A DNA stretch of 64,000 nucleotides from contig JALSQX010000105.1 in assembly GCA_026985075.1 (NCBI GenBank), forward strand, positions 186,001-250,000. Direction: 5' to 3'. The DNA comes from Blastocatellia bacterium. GTDB taxonomy: Bacteria; Acidobacteriota; Blastocatellia; HR10; J050. This document shows positions 9,406-20,084 of this stretch, piece after piece (within the stretch, counting starts at the first letter, position 1; each line of letters opens with the position of its first letter). A program made the translations under genes and the position numbers. The notes below the pieces were generated by a model. That model worked only from the letters and a program-made list of their open reading frames with translations, was not told the origin of the DNA and did no database searches.

Positions 9406-9933
9406 ATGAACGTGCGGGGAGATCAAAAAGCGACGTCAGTCGGTGAACCCGTCCCGTCGCGCGCCTCATCGCCCATTCTTCATGTCGCCCTCATCGAGCC
9501 CGAGATCCATCCCAACACGGGCAACATCGCTCGCCTTTGCGCGGCCAACGAGATTCCACTCCATTTAGTGGGCGCGCTCGGGTTCCGCATCGACGATAAG
9601 GCCGTTCGACGCGCCGGTCTCGATTACTGGCCATATGTCGATGTGCGCCGGCATCGATCCATCGACGCGCTCTATGCCGCCCTCCCCGACGCCCGATTCT
9701 TTTACTTCACGACCAAGGCTGAAAAGCTATATACTTCGGTGACATTCCGACCGGGCGATTGTCTCGTGTTCGGAAGCGAGACGCGTGGATTGCCTGAGCC
9801 CCTGCTCAAGGCGAATTGGGATCGAGCCGTGACCATTCCTATGCGTTCGCCTCACGTGCGCAGCCTCAATCTGGCGACGGCGGTGGCCATCGCCGTCTAT
9901 GAGGCCCTGCGGCAGATGGGATCCGGTCGCTGA
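9406..9933 (+). CDS. trmL: tRNA (cytidine(34)-2'-O)-methyltransferase
   Basis: A SPOUT-class methyltransferase of 175 residues that methylates the ribose of the wobble base in certain leucine tRNAs using S-adenosylmethionine. Visible family blocks are VALIEPEIHPNTGNIARLC near residue 30, LHLVGALGF, DYWPYVDV, FGSETRGLPEPLL and VRSLNLATAVAIAVYE; the last two form the knotted cofactor site. The first ~22 residues are a variable extension. The start at 9406 follows a GAGGGG ribosome site. It diverges from the CDC48-like gene with 51 bases between, so the promoters must overlap. Confidence 0.92.
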   Translation: MNVRGDQKATSVGEPVPSRASSPILHVALIEPEIHPNTGNIARLCAANEIPLHLVGALGFRIDDKAVRRAGLDYWPYVDVRRHRSIDALYAALPDARFFYFTTKAEKLYTSVTFRPGDCLVFGSETRGLPEPLLKANWDRAVTIPMRSPHVRSLNLATAVAIAVYEALRQMGSGR

Positions 9934-10292
9934 CCGACTCGTTCGTCTCCATCGACGAGTGTGGTGAGCATGAAGGAAAGGGGGGCGATGCCTTTCCGTT
10001 TCTTGAATGCCCCCGGGACATGGGCGATTCCAGGCAGAACATTGGGCGAGGGGGCCTCTTGCGTCATTTGGCTTTCGTTCTTCGTGATAGACTCAGAGCC
10101 TCTGAGTAACCCCTTCGTGAGAGACACTGGATCCGGTCAGGCGATTCCTTATGGTGAGGCGATGATGGTTGTGCTCGTGAGTCGAGTATTCCCACTGATC
10201 CTGGGATCAGATCACAACGCGGAGGCTGACAAACCGGGCATCGTCTGCTAGCATTGGCATCTTTAGTGTATCTCGTTCATCGGTGAGAGACT
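9934..10292. other. Intergenic region upstream of lysS
   Basis: About 360 bases. Open frames here look non-coding, and I find no tRNA or structured RNA that I can support. The lysS promoter presumably lies in the last ~100 bases, but no clear pair of boxes stands out. Confidence 0.4.
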
Positions 10293-11828
10293 ATGAAACT
10301 GTTTGATGAGGAAAACGAATTGGTCGTTCAACGGCGAAAGAACTTTCAGGAGATCATCGAACTGGGATTCGAGCCATTCCCCCACAAATTCCATCGGTCC
10401 CATACGATCACCGAAATCGCCGAACAATACGGCCATTATGCCGGGCAGCGGTCTCCTCAGGAGCTGGAACGCATCAATCGGGAACTGAATCGCGTCGAGG
10501 TCCGCATCGCCGGGCGGATGATGACCCAGCGCCTGATGGGGAAAGCGGGATTCGCTCACCTCTCGGATGGTGATCGGCAACTCCAGATCTATGTGCGCAG
10601 CAATGAGGTCTCTGAGCGCGAGTGGGTGCTGTTCAAGAAATTGCTCGATCTCGGCGATATCATCGGCGTCGAGGGCTACTTGTTCGTCACCAAGACAGGC
10701 GAGCTTTCGGTGCACGTTCGACAACTGGCTTTCCTCGCCAAAGCCTTCCTCCCTTGGCCCGAGAAGTGGCATGGGCTTCAGGACGTCGAGTTGCGGCATC
10801 GGTTGCGGTATCTCGATTTGATGGTCAATCGCCATTCGCGACAGGTGTTCGTCAAGCGCTCCCGCATCATTCGCGCCATTCGAGCATTTTTCGACCAGCG
10901 GGGATACATCGAAGTGGAGACGCCTATGCTCACTCCCATCGCCACCGGTGCGGCCGCTCGACCTTTCAAAACGCACCATAACGCGCTGGACATCGATCTT
11001 TATGCGCGCATCGCTCCGGAGCTGTATCTGAAGCGCCTCGTGGTGGGGGGGTTCGAGAAGGTGTACGAACTCAATCGCAATTTCCGCAATGAGGGACTCT
11101 CCCATCGGCATAATCCGGAATTCACCATGCTGGAATTCTATCAAGCCTACAGCAGTTACGAGGATCTCATGGATCTCACCGAGGAGCTCCTCATTCACGT
11201 CGTCGAAGACGTCAATGGCTCTTTGGAGATCATCTACGATGGCCGACCGATTCATTTTGGGCGCCCCTGGCGACGCCTCACATTGATCGAGGCCATCATC
11301 ACGTATTGGCCTCATCCGGCGTCACGACCGAGTCCCGAAGAACTCTGGGATAGTGAGCGTCTGACGGCCCTCATGAAATCGGTGGAATGTACGGTCGATC
11401 CGCAGGCTCCCGTCGGACAGCGACTGGTGAAGCTCTTCGAGCACGTGGCCGAATCCCATCTCATTCAACCGACGTTCATTATCGAGTTTCCCACCGAGGC
11501 CAGTCCACTGGCCAAACAGAGCGAGACTGATCCACGACTCGTTCATCGCTTCGAGCTTTATGTTGGCGGATTGGAATTGGCCAACGCCTTCTGCGAACTC
11601 AACGATCCCGAGGAACAACGTCGTCGATTCGAAGAACAAATGCAATTGCGTCAGCGGGGGGATGAGGAGGCGATGATGATGGATGAAGATTACGTGCGCG
11701 CGCTGGGGTATGGATTACCTCCTACAGCGGGCGAGGGCATCGGCATCGATCGACTGGTCATGATCTTGACCGATCAAAAATCCATCCGCGATGTGATTCT
11801 CTTTCCCCACATGCGGCCTGAAGCATGA
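10293..11828 (+). CDS. lysS: Lysyl-tRNA synthetase, class II
   Basis: Charges tRNA-Lys with lysine. The 511-residue protein has an N-terminal OB-fold anticodon-binding domain (about residues 65-160, starting [18 protein letters not shown]) and the class II catalytic core. Visible motif 2 is [20 protein letters not shown] and motif 3 is the C-terminal [20 protein letters not shown]. The SYLK-type substrate region PELYLKRL is present. The length is typical of bacterial LysS. The start ATG follows GGTGAGAG. A compact hairpin with a short T-run follows the stop. Confidence 0.97.
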   Translation: MKLFDEENELVVQRRKNFQEIIELGFEPFPHKFHRSHTITEIAEQYGHYAGQRSPQELERINRELNRVEVRIAGRMMTQRLMGKAGFAHLSDGDRQLQIYVRSNEVSEREWVLFKKLLDLGDIIGVEGYLFVTKTGELSVHVRQLAFLAKAFLPWPEKWHGLQDVELRHRLRYLDLMVNRHSRQVFVKRSRIIRAIRAFFDQRGYIEVETPMLTPIATGAAARPFKTHHNALDIDLYARIAPELYLKRLVVGGFEKVYELNRNFRNEGLSHRHNPEFTMLEFYQAYSSYEDLMDLTEELLIHVVEDVNGSLEIIYDGRPIHFGRPWRRLTLIEAIITYWPHPASRPSPEELWDSERLTALMKSVECTVDPQAPVGQRLVKLFEHVAESHLIQPTFIIEFPTEASPLAKQSETDPRLVHRFELYVGGLELANAFCELNDPEEQRRRFEEQMQLRQRGDEEAMMMDEDYVRALGYGLPPTAGEGIGIDRLVMILTDQKSIRDVILFPHMRPEA

Positions 11829-11843
11829 GTTATGACTCCTCAT

Positions 11844-11860
11844 GGCCCTCCAGGGCCTTT
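11844..11860 (+). terminator. Short hairpin after lysS
   Basis: GGCCCT-CC-AGGGCC followed by TTT, 16 bases after the lysS stop and before the convergent minus-strand gene. The stem is only six pairs and the T-run is short, so termination may be weak. Confidence 0.45.
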
Positions 11861-11880
11861 CCTCGAGGGGGCCTGTCGAG

Positions 11881-12699
11881 TCACTTCACTTTCTTGGGAT
11901 TCGTGGGTTTTTCGAACAAGCGAGGATCGACGGCGCGATTGAACACGACCGAACTATAGGCGATGCGCGACGTTTGAACGCCATTTCGATAATGATCAAT
12001 ACGAAATGGCCAGCGAATGCCGTCGATATCCTGGTAGAGGAAAAAGCGATCCTCTTCGTTCCCGTAGGCGACGCTGAGCGGGAGATGCGTTTGGGGATCG
12101 ATATACACCTCGACCACATCTTCGCTCCCATCGGGAAGGGTGAAGCGAATCTCGACACCCTGACCGCGCTGGCGAAACCAGATCTCGCGCTCGCCCAGAT
12201 ATCGAAGGGGGGGCTTCGATTGATGCCAGCGGCGGAGGATATTATCGAGACTGTGTCGAAATCCGCGTTGGAAGTTCTCCACCTGCTCTGGCGTTTGATC
12301 GCGAATGGCCTTTTGCTGACCATCGTAAATCCAACCGGTGGTGCCGATGTTGGTTTGAATGAAACGGTTTTTCCCCTTGCCGAACTCGGTCCGCTCTTTG
12401 TCCGGGTAAACGATGTAATCGACGAATTTCGCCAGGAACTCGAGATTCCCATTCTCGTCAAACTGCGAATACATGCCCTTGCCCACAATCGTCTTGAGGG
12501 CGAGGAACGTCTCACCACCCAGCGCTTCGATGGCCGCGTGGAGCAATTGGCGCGCCTGAGATGTCGATGGAGCGCGATCGTTTTGGGCGTGAGCGAGCGG
12601 GAGTGAAGGAGGGAAGCAGATGAAAACCCCGATCAACAGGGCATATCGGTATCTGGTGAGTCCTGGTCTCTTCTGGTCCACGTCCCGTTCGTCGCTCAA
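11881..12699 (-). CDS. Secreted protein, LolA/outer-membrane lipoprotein-sorting-like
   Basis: A 272-residue protein with a signal peptide (hydrophobic run about residues 19-36, ending LAHAQ). The mature part starts with QARQLLHAAIEALGG and continues with alternating beta strands such as KGMYSQFDENGN, GTTGWIYDG, EVYIDPQTHLPLSVAY and DGIRWPFRIDHYRNG. This pattern resembles the open beta-barrel LolA/LolB fold of many acidobacterial periplasmic proteins; the assignment is by shape, not by a diagnostic motif. Its start is a TTG that overlaps the stop of the upstream Clp gene by three bases, so translation is probably coupled. A GTG six codons later is an alternative start. Function is unknown. 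Confidence 0.7.
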   Translation of the reverse strand: MSDERDVDQKRPGLTRYRYALLIGVFICFPPSLPLAHAQNDRAPSTSQARQLLHAAIEALGGETFLALKTIVGKGMYSQFDENGNLEFLAKFVDYIVYPDKERTEFGKGKNRFIQTNIGTTGWIYDGQQKAIRDQTPEQVENFQRGFRHSLDNILRRWHQSKPPLRYLGEREIWFRQRGQGVEIRFTLPDGSEDVVEVYIDPQTHLPLSVAYGNEEDRFFLYQDIDGIRWPFRIDHYRNGVQTSRIAYSSVVFNRAVDPRLFEKPTNPKKVK

Positions 12700-14978
12700 A
12701 CTCTGACTGTGGGAGCCATATCCGCTTGTTCGGTGAATATCACCACCTCACCATCTCTGGCATCCACGGTGAACGCATCTCCTTCTTTCCACATCATGGT
12801 GATGGGGAGCTTGACGTGCTCGTCGATAGTTCGTTTCAGATAGCGAGCTCCATAAGCCTCGGAGTATCCCATCTCCACCAGTTGATCCAGTGCTGCGTCG
12901 GTGACGCGCAGCGATTTCCCGGCCTGCTTCATTTGGTGTTCCACTTTCCGGAGATACATTTGGGCGATTTGACGGACATCCTCTCGGCAGAGCGGCGAGA
13001 AGACGACGATTTCGTCTAACCGGTTGCGGAATTCGGGTGAGAATCGCTCTTCGGCCACTTTGAGGATTTCTCGTTTAATGGACTCGATCTTGGACTTATC
13101 CTGCGGCGCGAAACCCAGCGGTTTGAGGTACCGCCTGTATTTTTCGCTGCCCAGGTTGGACGTCATGATGATGATGGCATCGGACAGATAGACGCGCTTG
13201 CCACGGCCATCGGTGATCCAGCCTTCGTCGAAGGCTTGTAGGAAGAGATTCATCAGGTAGGTCGATGCCTTTTCGATTTCGTCCAATAACAGAACAGTGA
13301 ACGGGTTATCCCGAAGCTGTTCGGTGAGCACGCCGCCGCGCTCGCTCCCCACGATGCCGCGAGGCATGCCGATGAGCTTCTCGATGCCGATGGTTCCGTC
13401 TTGATATTCGGAACAATCGATGCGAATCATCTTCTGCTCATCGCCGAACATGAACTCGGCGACAGCCTTAGCCAGTTCCGTCTTGCCGACACCCGTGGGC
13501 CCGAGGAAGAGAAGCACTCCATCGGGACGATAGAAATTCTCTTTGAGCGGACCTTTATTGAGCCGCAATCGTCGGGCCACCGCTTCGATGGCTTCCCGCT
13601 GACCGACGACGCGGCGGGCCAAAGCTTCTTCCATTCCTTTGAAGCGCTCGCTCACATCGCGAAAGATCATATCGCGAGGGATGCGAGCGTCTTGCGAGAT
13701 GACTTCGATGACGTGTTCCGGCTTGACGATGAGTTGATCGGGTTGATTGATCTCCACCTTGACCGACGCCGTATCCAGCCAGCCAATGACCTTATCGGGG
13801 AGGTGGAGATTGCGGATGTATCGTGGCGCCATCTCCAGAGCCGTCTCGATCGCTTCATCGGAGATGGTCACCGAGTAATTTCGCTCTAACCGTGGTTTGA
13901 TCCCGCGGAGAATCTGGCGCGTTTCTTCCAGGTTGGGTTCGTCAATTTTCACTAAGCGGAAGCGCCGCGCCAGCGCTTCATCCTCGGCAATGTACTCCTT
14001 GTACTCGTTCATGGTGGTGGCGCCGATGATGCGAATCTCGCCTCGGGCCAGACTGGCTTTGAAGATGTTGGCGGCATCATTGGATACGCCCAGAGCCGCC
14101 CCGGCGCCGATGATGGTGTGGGCTTCATCGATGAACAGGATGATGTTCTCTCGCTCCTTCACTTCGTTGATGATGCCGTGAAGCCGCTCTTCGAACATTC
14201 CTCGGAGCATCGTTCCGGCGACCACGCCGGACATCTGGAGACCCACAATATGGGCGTTCCGCAGCCGCGGGGGCACTTTCTCCGGTTCCAGTTCGATGAG
14301 TCGCGCCAGGCCTTCAACCACCGCCGTCTTTCCCACCCCCGGCTCCCCCACGAGCATCGGCGAGTTGGCGCGTTCCCGGTGGCAGAGGATTTCCATGATT
14401 TGTTGCAGCTCGCGCTCCCGACCGATGAGGGGAGGGAGCTTATCCTGGCGGGCGAGCTTATTGAAACTGATCCCAAAGTGTTTCAAGTAGGGAGGGAGTT
14501 CGTACCTTCGCCGGTAGCGCTCCTCGCGCTCTTCCCGCGTGTGGACCCGGGTCATGATCTTCTTGACCACCATGTCCGGATCAGCCCCCAGTTGACGCAG
14601 GATCTCTACCGGCGCTCCTTCGCGGCTCTGGAACAGGCTCACAAACAGATCGGCGGAGTTGATCTCTTTTCGCCCTCGTTGGCGAGCCCGATCGTAAGCG
14701 ATGCGAAGTAATGGACGCACCGCATGCACGCGCATACCGCGGCCCGTGTACTGGCGGGGAACCGAGAGCACTTCGTGCAACGCGCGGATGACGGTGTCCG
14801 GGTCCAGATTGAGACTCTGCATGACCTCATTGAACAGACCACGTTCGACCTCGATGAGGGCGAGAAAAATGTGTTCAGGGCCTATGAAGTTATGATCAAG
14901 ATTGCGGGACTCTTCCATAGCTCGCGACAATACCCGCTTGGCGCTCTCCGAAAACTGATACGGCCCGAAATCAATCAT
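12696..14978 (-). CDS. ClpC/ClpA-like Hsp100 ATPase with unusual pore loops
   Basis: A 760-residue two-ring AAA+ unfoldase. It has an N-domain (1-~145) and AAA1 with Walker A GEPGVGKT (211-218) and Walker B ILFIDE (280-285). AAA2 has Walker A GPTGVGKT (493-500) and Walker B VLLLDE. The short linker between the rings lacks a ClpB-type coiled coil, and the LGF tripeptide at 621-623 sits where ClpA/ClpC/ClpX bind ClpP, so it is probably a protease partner. The odd point is the substrate-gripping loops: AAA1 reads AGTMLRG where family members have AGAKYRG, and AAA2 reads GIVG where GYVG is usual. Both pore tyrosines are therefore missing. The start ATG follows GGAGG, and a strong promoter lies just upstream. 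No clpP is adjacent. Confidence 0.93.
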   Translation of the reverse strand: MIDFGPYQFSESAKRVLSRAMEESRNLDHNFIGPEHIFLALIEVERGLFNEVMQSLNLDPDTVIRALHEVLSVPRQYTGRGMRVHAVRPLLRIAYDRARQRGRKEINSADLFVSLFQSREGAPVEILRQLGADPDMVVKKIMTRVHTREEREERYRRRYELPPYLKHFGISFNKLARQDKLPPLIGRERELQQIMEILCHRERANSPMLVGEPGVGKTAVVEGLARLIELEPEKVPPRLRNAHIVGLQMSGVVAGTMLRGMFEERLHGIINEVKERENIILFIDEAHTIIGAGAALGVSNDAANIFKASLARGEIRIIGATTMNEYKEYIAEDEALARRFRLVKIDEPNLEETRQILRGIKPRLERNYSVTISDEAIETALEMAPRYIRNLHLPDKVIGWLDTASVKVEINQPDQLIVKPEHVIEVISQDARIPRDMIFRDVSERFKGMEEALARRVVGQREAIEAVARRLRLNKGPLKENFYRPDGVLLFLGPTGVGKTELAKAVAEFMFGDEQKMIRIDCSEYQDGTIGIEKLIGMPRGIVGSERGGVLTEQLRDNPFTVLLLDEIEKASTYLMNLFLQAFDEGWITDGRGKRVYLSDAIIIMTSNLGSEKYRRYLKPLGFAPQDKSKIESIKREILKVAEERFSPEFRNRLDEIVVFSPLCREDVRQIAQMYLRKVEHQMKQAGKSLRVTDAALDQLVEMGYSEAYGARYLKRTIDEHVKLPITMMWKEGDAFTVDARDGEVVIFTEQADMAPTVRV

Positions 14979-14998
14979 GTCGATCCTCCAGAGATTTT

Positions 14999-15027
14999 AT
15001 TATACCAACAGCCCCTGCCCGGCACAA
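14999..15027 (-). promoter_or_regulatory. Sigma-70-like promoter of the Clp gene
   Basis: On the minus strand: TTGTGC (15027-15022), a 17-base spacer, then TATAAT (15004-14999), a perfect -10 box. The predicted start is only ~15 bases before the ATG, leaving just the GGAGG site in the leader. No CIRCE or sigma-32-type sequence is visible. Confidence 0.65.
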
Positions 15028-15102
15028 CTTACCGTCTACTGCCATCAATCCTGATGGTGGCCGACGTTCGCTTCGCGCTCTCGTGTCATCGCTCTTCGAG
15101 AA

Positions 15103-15157
15103 GGACCCGCTTTTCTCTGCCCCAGCAAGCGGACTCACGGACAAGAAAAGAGGGTCC
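15103..15157 (-). terminator. Imperfect inverted repeat after groEL
   Basis: Arms 15103-15116 and 15144-15157 pair over 13 of 14 positions (GGACCC-CTTTTCT against AGAAAAG-GGGTCC), with a 27-base loop. It starts 11 bases after the groEL stop on the minus strand. There is no T-run after the stem, so it may stabilise the mRNA end or act with Rho rather than as a classical terminator. Confidence 0.45.
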
Positions 15158-15168
15158 CTCTCCAGCGG

Positions 15169-16815
<1,647 letters not shown>

Positions 16816-17538
16816 TTAAGCCAAAGTCGTTTTCTTCTCGGCCGGTGGGGGGGATTCGGCCGCGTCAGGAGCAGTCGCTCGCGCCTTCCCCACGCGCACC
16901 TGGGCCGGTCGAATGAGCGTATCTTCTCCGAGCCGATAGCCCGGTTGTAGCACCTCGATGACCATGCCGTCGCGCTCGGGTTCGACGGGTACCGTCTCCA
17001 CCACATGGTGAAAGCGAGGATCAAATGGTTCTCCTAGCGGATTGATGATAGAGACGCCCTCGGCTTCCAGATGACGTTCGAAGAGGGCCGCTGTGGCCCG
17101 AATCCCTTCCAGGAGGCCTTCGACGTTGCGAGTTTGTTGGCCCGCCTCGATGGCCCGTTTGAGATTATCGAGGACGTCCAGAAGGCGGGCGATGAACTGC
17201 GCTTTACTTTGATGGAGCTGATCGGCCATGGTCCGGCGCAACCGCTCGCGAATGGCCTCCACCTCTGATTGCATCTGCTGCCGCGCCTGGCGAACCTGCT
17301 CAGCGTACTCGAGCAGTCGCGCTTCGCTGGCCTTGAGCTTGTTCTGTAATTCCTCCACATAGGATGGGTATCGCGGCTGTTCTTCCACCGGTTCCACGGT
17401 GGAGAGATCCTCCTCCAATAACCGCAAGAATCGCCGTTTGTCGACCACTCGCGGCTTTCCTTCGTCCACATCTTCCCGATCGCCATCGGGGCGGGTGTGA
17501 GATCGGAGCGTTTCGTGCTTTTCTCTGTCTGTGTTCAT
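16816..17538 (-). CDS. grpE: GrpE nucleotide-exchange factor
   Basis: A 240-residue protein matching GrpE, which releases ADP from DnaK. A long coiled coil (about residues 58-125, LQNKLKASEARLLEYAEQ) leads to the family block ARLLDVLDNLKRAIEAG. The C-terminal beta domain carries GEPFDPRFHHVVETV and a pattern ending GYRLGEDTLIRPAQVRVG. It is longer than average because of charged N-terminal and Ala/Pro-rich C-terminal extensions. It is placed between htpX (22 bases upstream) and groEL (15 bases downstream) in one transcription unit. dnaK and dnaJ, the usual partners, are absent from the window. Confidence 0.93.
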   Translation of the reverse strand: MNTDREKHETLRSHTRPDGDREDVDEGKPRVVDKRRFLRLLEEDLSTVEPVEEQPRYPSYVEELQNKLKASEARLLEYAEQVRQARQQMQSEVEAIRERLRRTMADQLHQSKAQFIARLLDVLDNLKRAIEAGQQTRNVEGLLEGIRATAALFERHLEAEGVSIINPLGEPFDPRFHHVVETVPVEPERDGMVIEVLQPGYRLGEDTLIRPAQVRVGKARATAPDAAESPPPAEKKTTLA

Positions 17539-17559
17539 CCTGCTCTCCCTGCGTGAAAC

Positions 17560-18420
17560 TCATTCCATTCCCCCTTCGGGGAGCATTCCGATTAATCGAC
17601 GAATCCGCTCTTCGGTCGGCGGATGGGTGCTGAAGAGCGTGGCCACCAGTCCACGCCGCAGTGGATTCACGATCATCATATGAGCTGTCGCCGGATCGGC
17701 CTCCCGCATGGGAAGGCGCGCGGTTCCACGCTCCAGTTTCTCCAGAGCCCGAGCCAGCCCATAGGGACTCCCCGCCAGTCTCGCTCCAGTGGCATCGGCT
17801 TCAAATTCGCGCGAACGGGAGATGGCCATCTGGATGAGCAGGGCCGCGATGGGCGCGAGAATGATGAAGAGGAGCGCTCCTGCGGCGCCCAGGGGGTTAT
17901 CTCGGTCATCGTCGCCGCCGAGTCCGCCAAAGAAGAAGGCGAATCGGGCCAGCATCATCAACGCGCCGGCGATGGTGGCGGCAATTGATTGGGTGAGAAT
18001 ATCGCGATTTTTGACGTGGGCCAGTTCGTGGGCCAGCACGCCTTCGAGTTCGTCCTCATCGAGGAGTCGCAGGATACCTTCGGTCACGGCGACCACGGCG
18101 TGCTGCGGATCGCGACCGGTGGCAAAAGCATTGGGCGAGGCGCTGGGAATGAGGTAGAGGCGGGGCATGGGAAGATGGTTGCGCTCGGTCAAGCGCCGGA
18201 CGATCCGATAGACCTGCGGTAACTCTGCCTCTGTCACGGGCCGGGCGCGATACGCCGAGAGAGCGAGCCGATCAGAAAAATAATAGGCCCCGAGGTTCAT
18301 CACGGCAGCAAAGAAGAAGGCCGTGATCATGCCCTGACGACCACCGATGAGTTCACCGGCTACCAGTACGAGCCCGGTGAGAAGACCTAAGAGAAGAACT
18401 GTCCGAATGTTATTTCCCAT
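17560..18420 (-). CDS. htpX: HtpX-type membrane zinc protease (M48)
   Basis: A 286-residue inner-membrane metalloprotease that degrades damaged membrane proteins. Two hydrophobic segments lie at the N-terminus (about 7-22 and 30-48). The zinc motif HELAH is at 131-135, the third-ligand region [15 protein letters not shown] follows, and two more hydrophobic segments lie between (about 145-165 and 180-197). The C-terminal [14 protein letters not shown] is the usual family end. It is the first gene of htpX-grpE-groEL, a gene order that supports a heat-stress role. Its promoter (TTGACA/TAGAAT) abuts the promoter of the divergent sigma-54 activator gene. Confidence 0.95.
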   Translation of the reverse strand: MGNNIRTVLLLGLLTGLVLVAGELIGGRQGMITAFFFAAVMNLGAYYFSDRLALSAYRARPVTEAELPQVYRIVRRLTERNHLPMPRLYLIPSASPNAFATGRDPQHAVVAVTEGILRLLDEDELEGVLAHELAHVKNRDILTQSIAATIAGALMMLARFAFFFGGLGGDDDRDNPLGAAGALLFIILAPIAALLIQMAISRSREFEADATGARLAGSPYGLARALEKLERGTARLPMREADPATAHMMIVNPLRRGLVATLFSTHPPTEERIRRLIGMLPEGGME

Positions 18421-18492
18421 CGTTGAACCCCTTCTGTTACTTACTGGTAAACGCCCGATACCCGGCTTGATTCCCGAGTCGAATTATATCAC

Positions 18493-18522
18493 ATTCTATG
18501 GATGGAAGTGTAAGTTTGTCAA
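18493..18522 (-). promoter_or_regulatory. Promoter of htpX-grpE-groEL
   Basis: On the minus strand: perfect -35 TTGACA (18522-18517), an 18-base spacer and -10 TAGAAT (18498-18493). The expected start is about 65 bases before the htpX ATG. It looks like a housekeeping promoter; I see no CIRCE element or sigma-32 consensus nearby. The -35 box is three bases from that of the divergent promoter. Confidence 0.6.
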
Positions 18523-18525
18523 TAT

Positions 18526-18554
18526 TTGGCTTGGACGCCTGTTCAGGTTATAAT
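18526..18554 (+). promoter_or_regulatory. Promoter of the sigma-54 activator gene
   Basis: TTGGCT (18526-18531), a 17-base spacer and a perfect TATAAT (18549-18554). The predicted transcript starts near 18561, leaving a ~35-base leader with a GAGAGGAAGGA ribosome site. It is back to back with the htpX promoter. Confidence 0.6.
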
Positions 18555-18595
18555 TGAGTGACTCATGAAAAGTGCACCCTGATGGAGAGGAAGGA

Positions 18596-19990
18596 ATGTT
18601 CAAGATTCTCATCGTCGATGATGAAGCCAGCATTCGGGACGTCCTCCGTCTGATGTTGGAGGGGGAGGGATACCAGGTCGCAGAAGCCTCCAGTGGCGAG
18701 ATGGCTCTCCGCTTGCTCGGACGAGACGACTATGATCTGGTGCTCACCGATCTGAAGATGGAGCCCATGTCGGGCATGGAGTTATTGAAGCGCATCAAGC
18801 CAGCACATCCGCATACCGACGTGATGATGATGACAGCCTTCGGGTCTATTGACTCGGCGGTGGAGGCGATGAAGCTTGGTGCTTGCGACTATGTGACTAA
18901 ACCTTTCCAGCACGATGAACTCCTGATTCGCGTGTGGAATGTCCTGGAGAAGAAGAAACTGCGCAAGGAAGTCGAATTGCTCCGGCGCGAGTTCTACGAT
19001 CGATTCGGCGTGGAGAACATCATTGGTGAATCGAGCGAACTGTTGAAGGTCCTGGACACGATACGGCGGGTGGCGCCGAGCGAGAGCACGGTATTGGTGA
19101 CGGGGGAGACGGGGGTGGGGAAGGAGTTGGTGGCCAAGGCGATACACACGTTGAGTCGGCGGGCGGGGCGGCCGTTTGTGTCGGTCAATTGTGCGGCGTT
19201 TCCCGAGCAGTTATTGGAGAGCGAGCTGTTTGGGCATGTGAAGGGGGCGTTTACGGGGGCGGTGCGGAGTCGGAAGGGGTTGATTGAGGAGGCCGATGGG
19301 GGGACGTTTTTTTTGGACGAGGTGGGGGCGATGCCATTGAGTGTGCAGGCCAAGTTATTGCGGGTGTTGGAGGAGCGGGTGATCCGGCGGATTGGGGAGA
19401 ATCGGGAGGTGGGGGTGGACATTCGGGTGGTGGCGGCGACCAATCAGGATTTGGGGGAGGCGATACGGGAGCGGGCGTTTCGGGAGGATTTGTATTATCG
19501 GTTGAATGTGATTACGATTCATGTGCCGCCGTTGCGGGCGCGGCGGAGTGACATACCGGTGTTGGCCGAGCATTTTCGGCAGGTGTATGCCGAGCGGGAG
19601 GGCAAGGGGGTGGAGGGGATTGCGCCGGAGGCGATGCGGGCGTTGTTGGCCTATGAGTATCCGGGGAATGTGCGGGAATTGAAGCACATCATCGAGCAGG
19701 CGGTGACCATGGCCGAGGGACCGTTGATCACCCTGGATCTTCTCCCCCCTCAACTCCGCGAGGCAGCCCGCGACAAACTCGGTCGAGGGGAAGAGGAACT
19801 CATCGAGTTGGAGGCTGGGCGGAGCAGTCGCCCCCGGTTGAAAGCCCTCGATGAGAAGGAGCGGGAGCTTATCTTAGAAGCCATCGAGCGGAATCGCGGC
19901 AATCTGGAGCGGGCGGCCAAGGAGTTGGGGATCAGTCGGGTCACTCTCTGGCGACGGATGAAGAAATTCAACATCTCCGTCAGGCGATGA
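18596..19990 (+). CDS. NtrC-family sigma-54-dependent response regulator
   Basis: A 464-residue regulator with a receiver domain (1-~120; acidic DDE at 8-10, phospho-acceptor Asp52, TKPF with Lys102). A sigma-54-activating AAA+ domain (~140-380) has Walker A GETGVGKE (170-177) and the sigma-54 contact loop GAFTGA (217-222). The C-terminal Fis-type helix-turn-helix reads NRGNLERAAKELGISRVTLWRRM. It activates sigma-54 promoters when phosphorylated. ATG 18596 is chosen because GAGAGG precedes it; upstream codons would add eight unconserved residues. Bases ~19060-19690, the AAA+ core, have codon use strikingly different from both ends of the same gene (G- and T-rich sense strand with many GGG, GCG and TTG codons). 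No histidine kinase gene is adjacent. Confidence 0.95.
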   Translation: MFKILIVDDEASIRDVLRLMLEGEGYQVAEASSGEMALRLLGRDDYDLVLTDLKMEPMSGMELLKRIKPAHPHTDVMMMTAFGSIDSAVEAMKLGACDYVTKPFQHDELLIRVWNVLEKKKLRKEVELLRREFYDRFGVENIIGESSELLKVLDTIRRVAPSESTVLVTGETGVGKELVAKAIHTLSRRAGRPFVSVNCAAFPEQLLESELFGHVKGAFTGAVRSRKGLIEEADGGTFFLDEVGAMPLSVQAKLLRVLEERVIRRIGENREVGVDIRVVAATNQDLGEAIRERAFREDLYYRLNVITIHVPPLRARRSDIPVLAEHFRQVYAEREGKGVEGIAPEAMRALLAYEYPGNVRELKHIIEQAVTMAEGPLITLDLLPPQLREAARDKLGRGEEELIELEAGRSSRPRLKALDEKERELILEAIERNRGNLERAAKELGISRVTLWRRMKKFNISVRR

Positions 19991-20084
19991 CGATGGTCGG
20001 GATCTCTCGTCGTAGCGGGTGAATGGCGACCCGCGGTGCCCTGGACCGATAGTTCCCCGGTGAAGGTCAGCGACAGAAGCGCCT

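Noticed and set aside
9934-10292. Possible tRNA or small RNA before lysS
   Set aside because: No cloverleaf with an acceptor stem and T-loop could be drawn; only isolated short hairpins exist.
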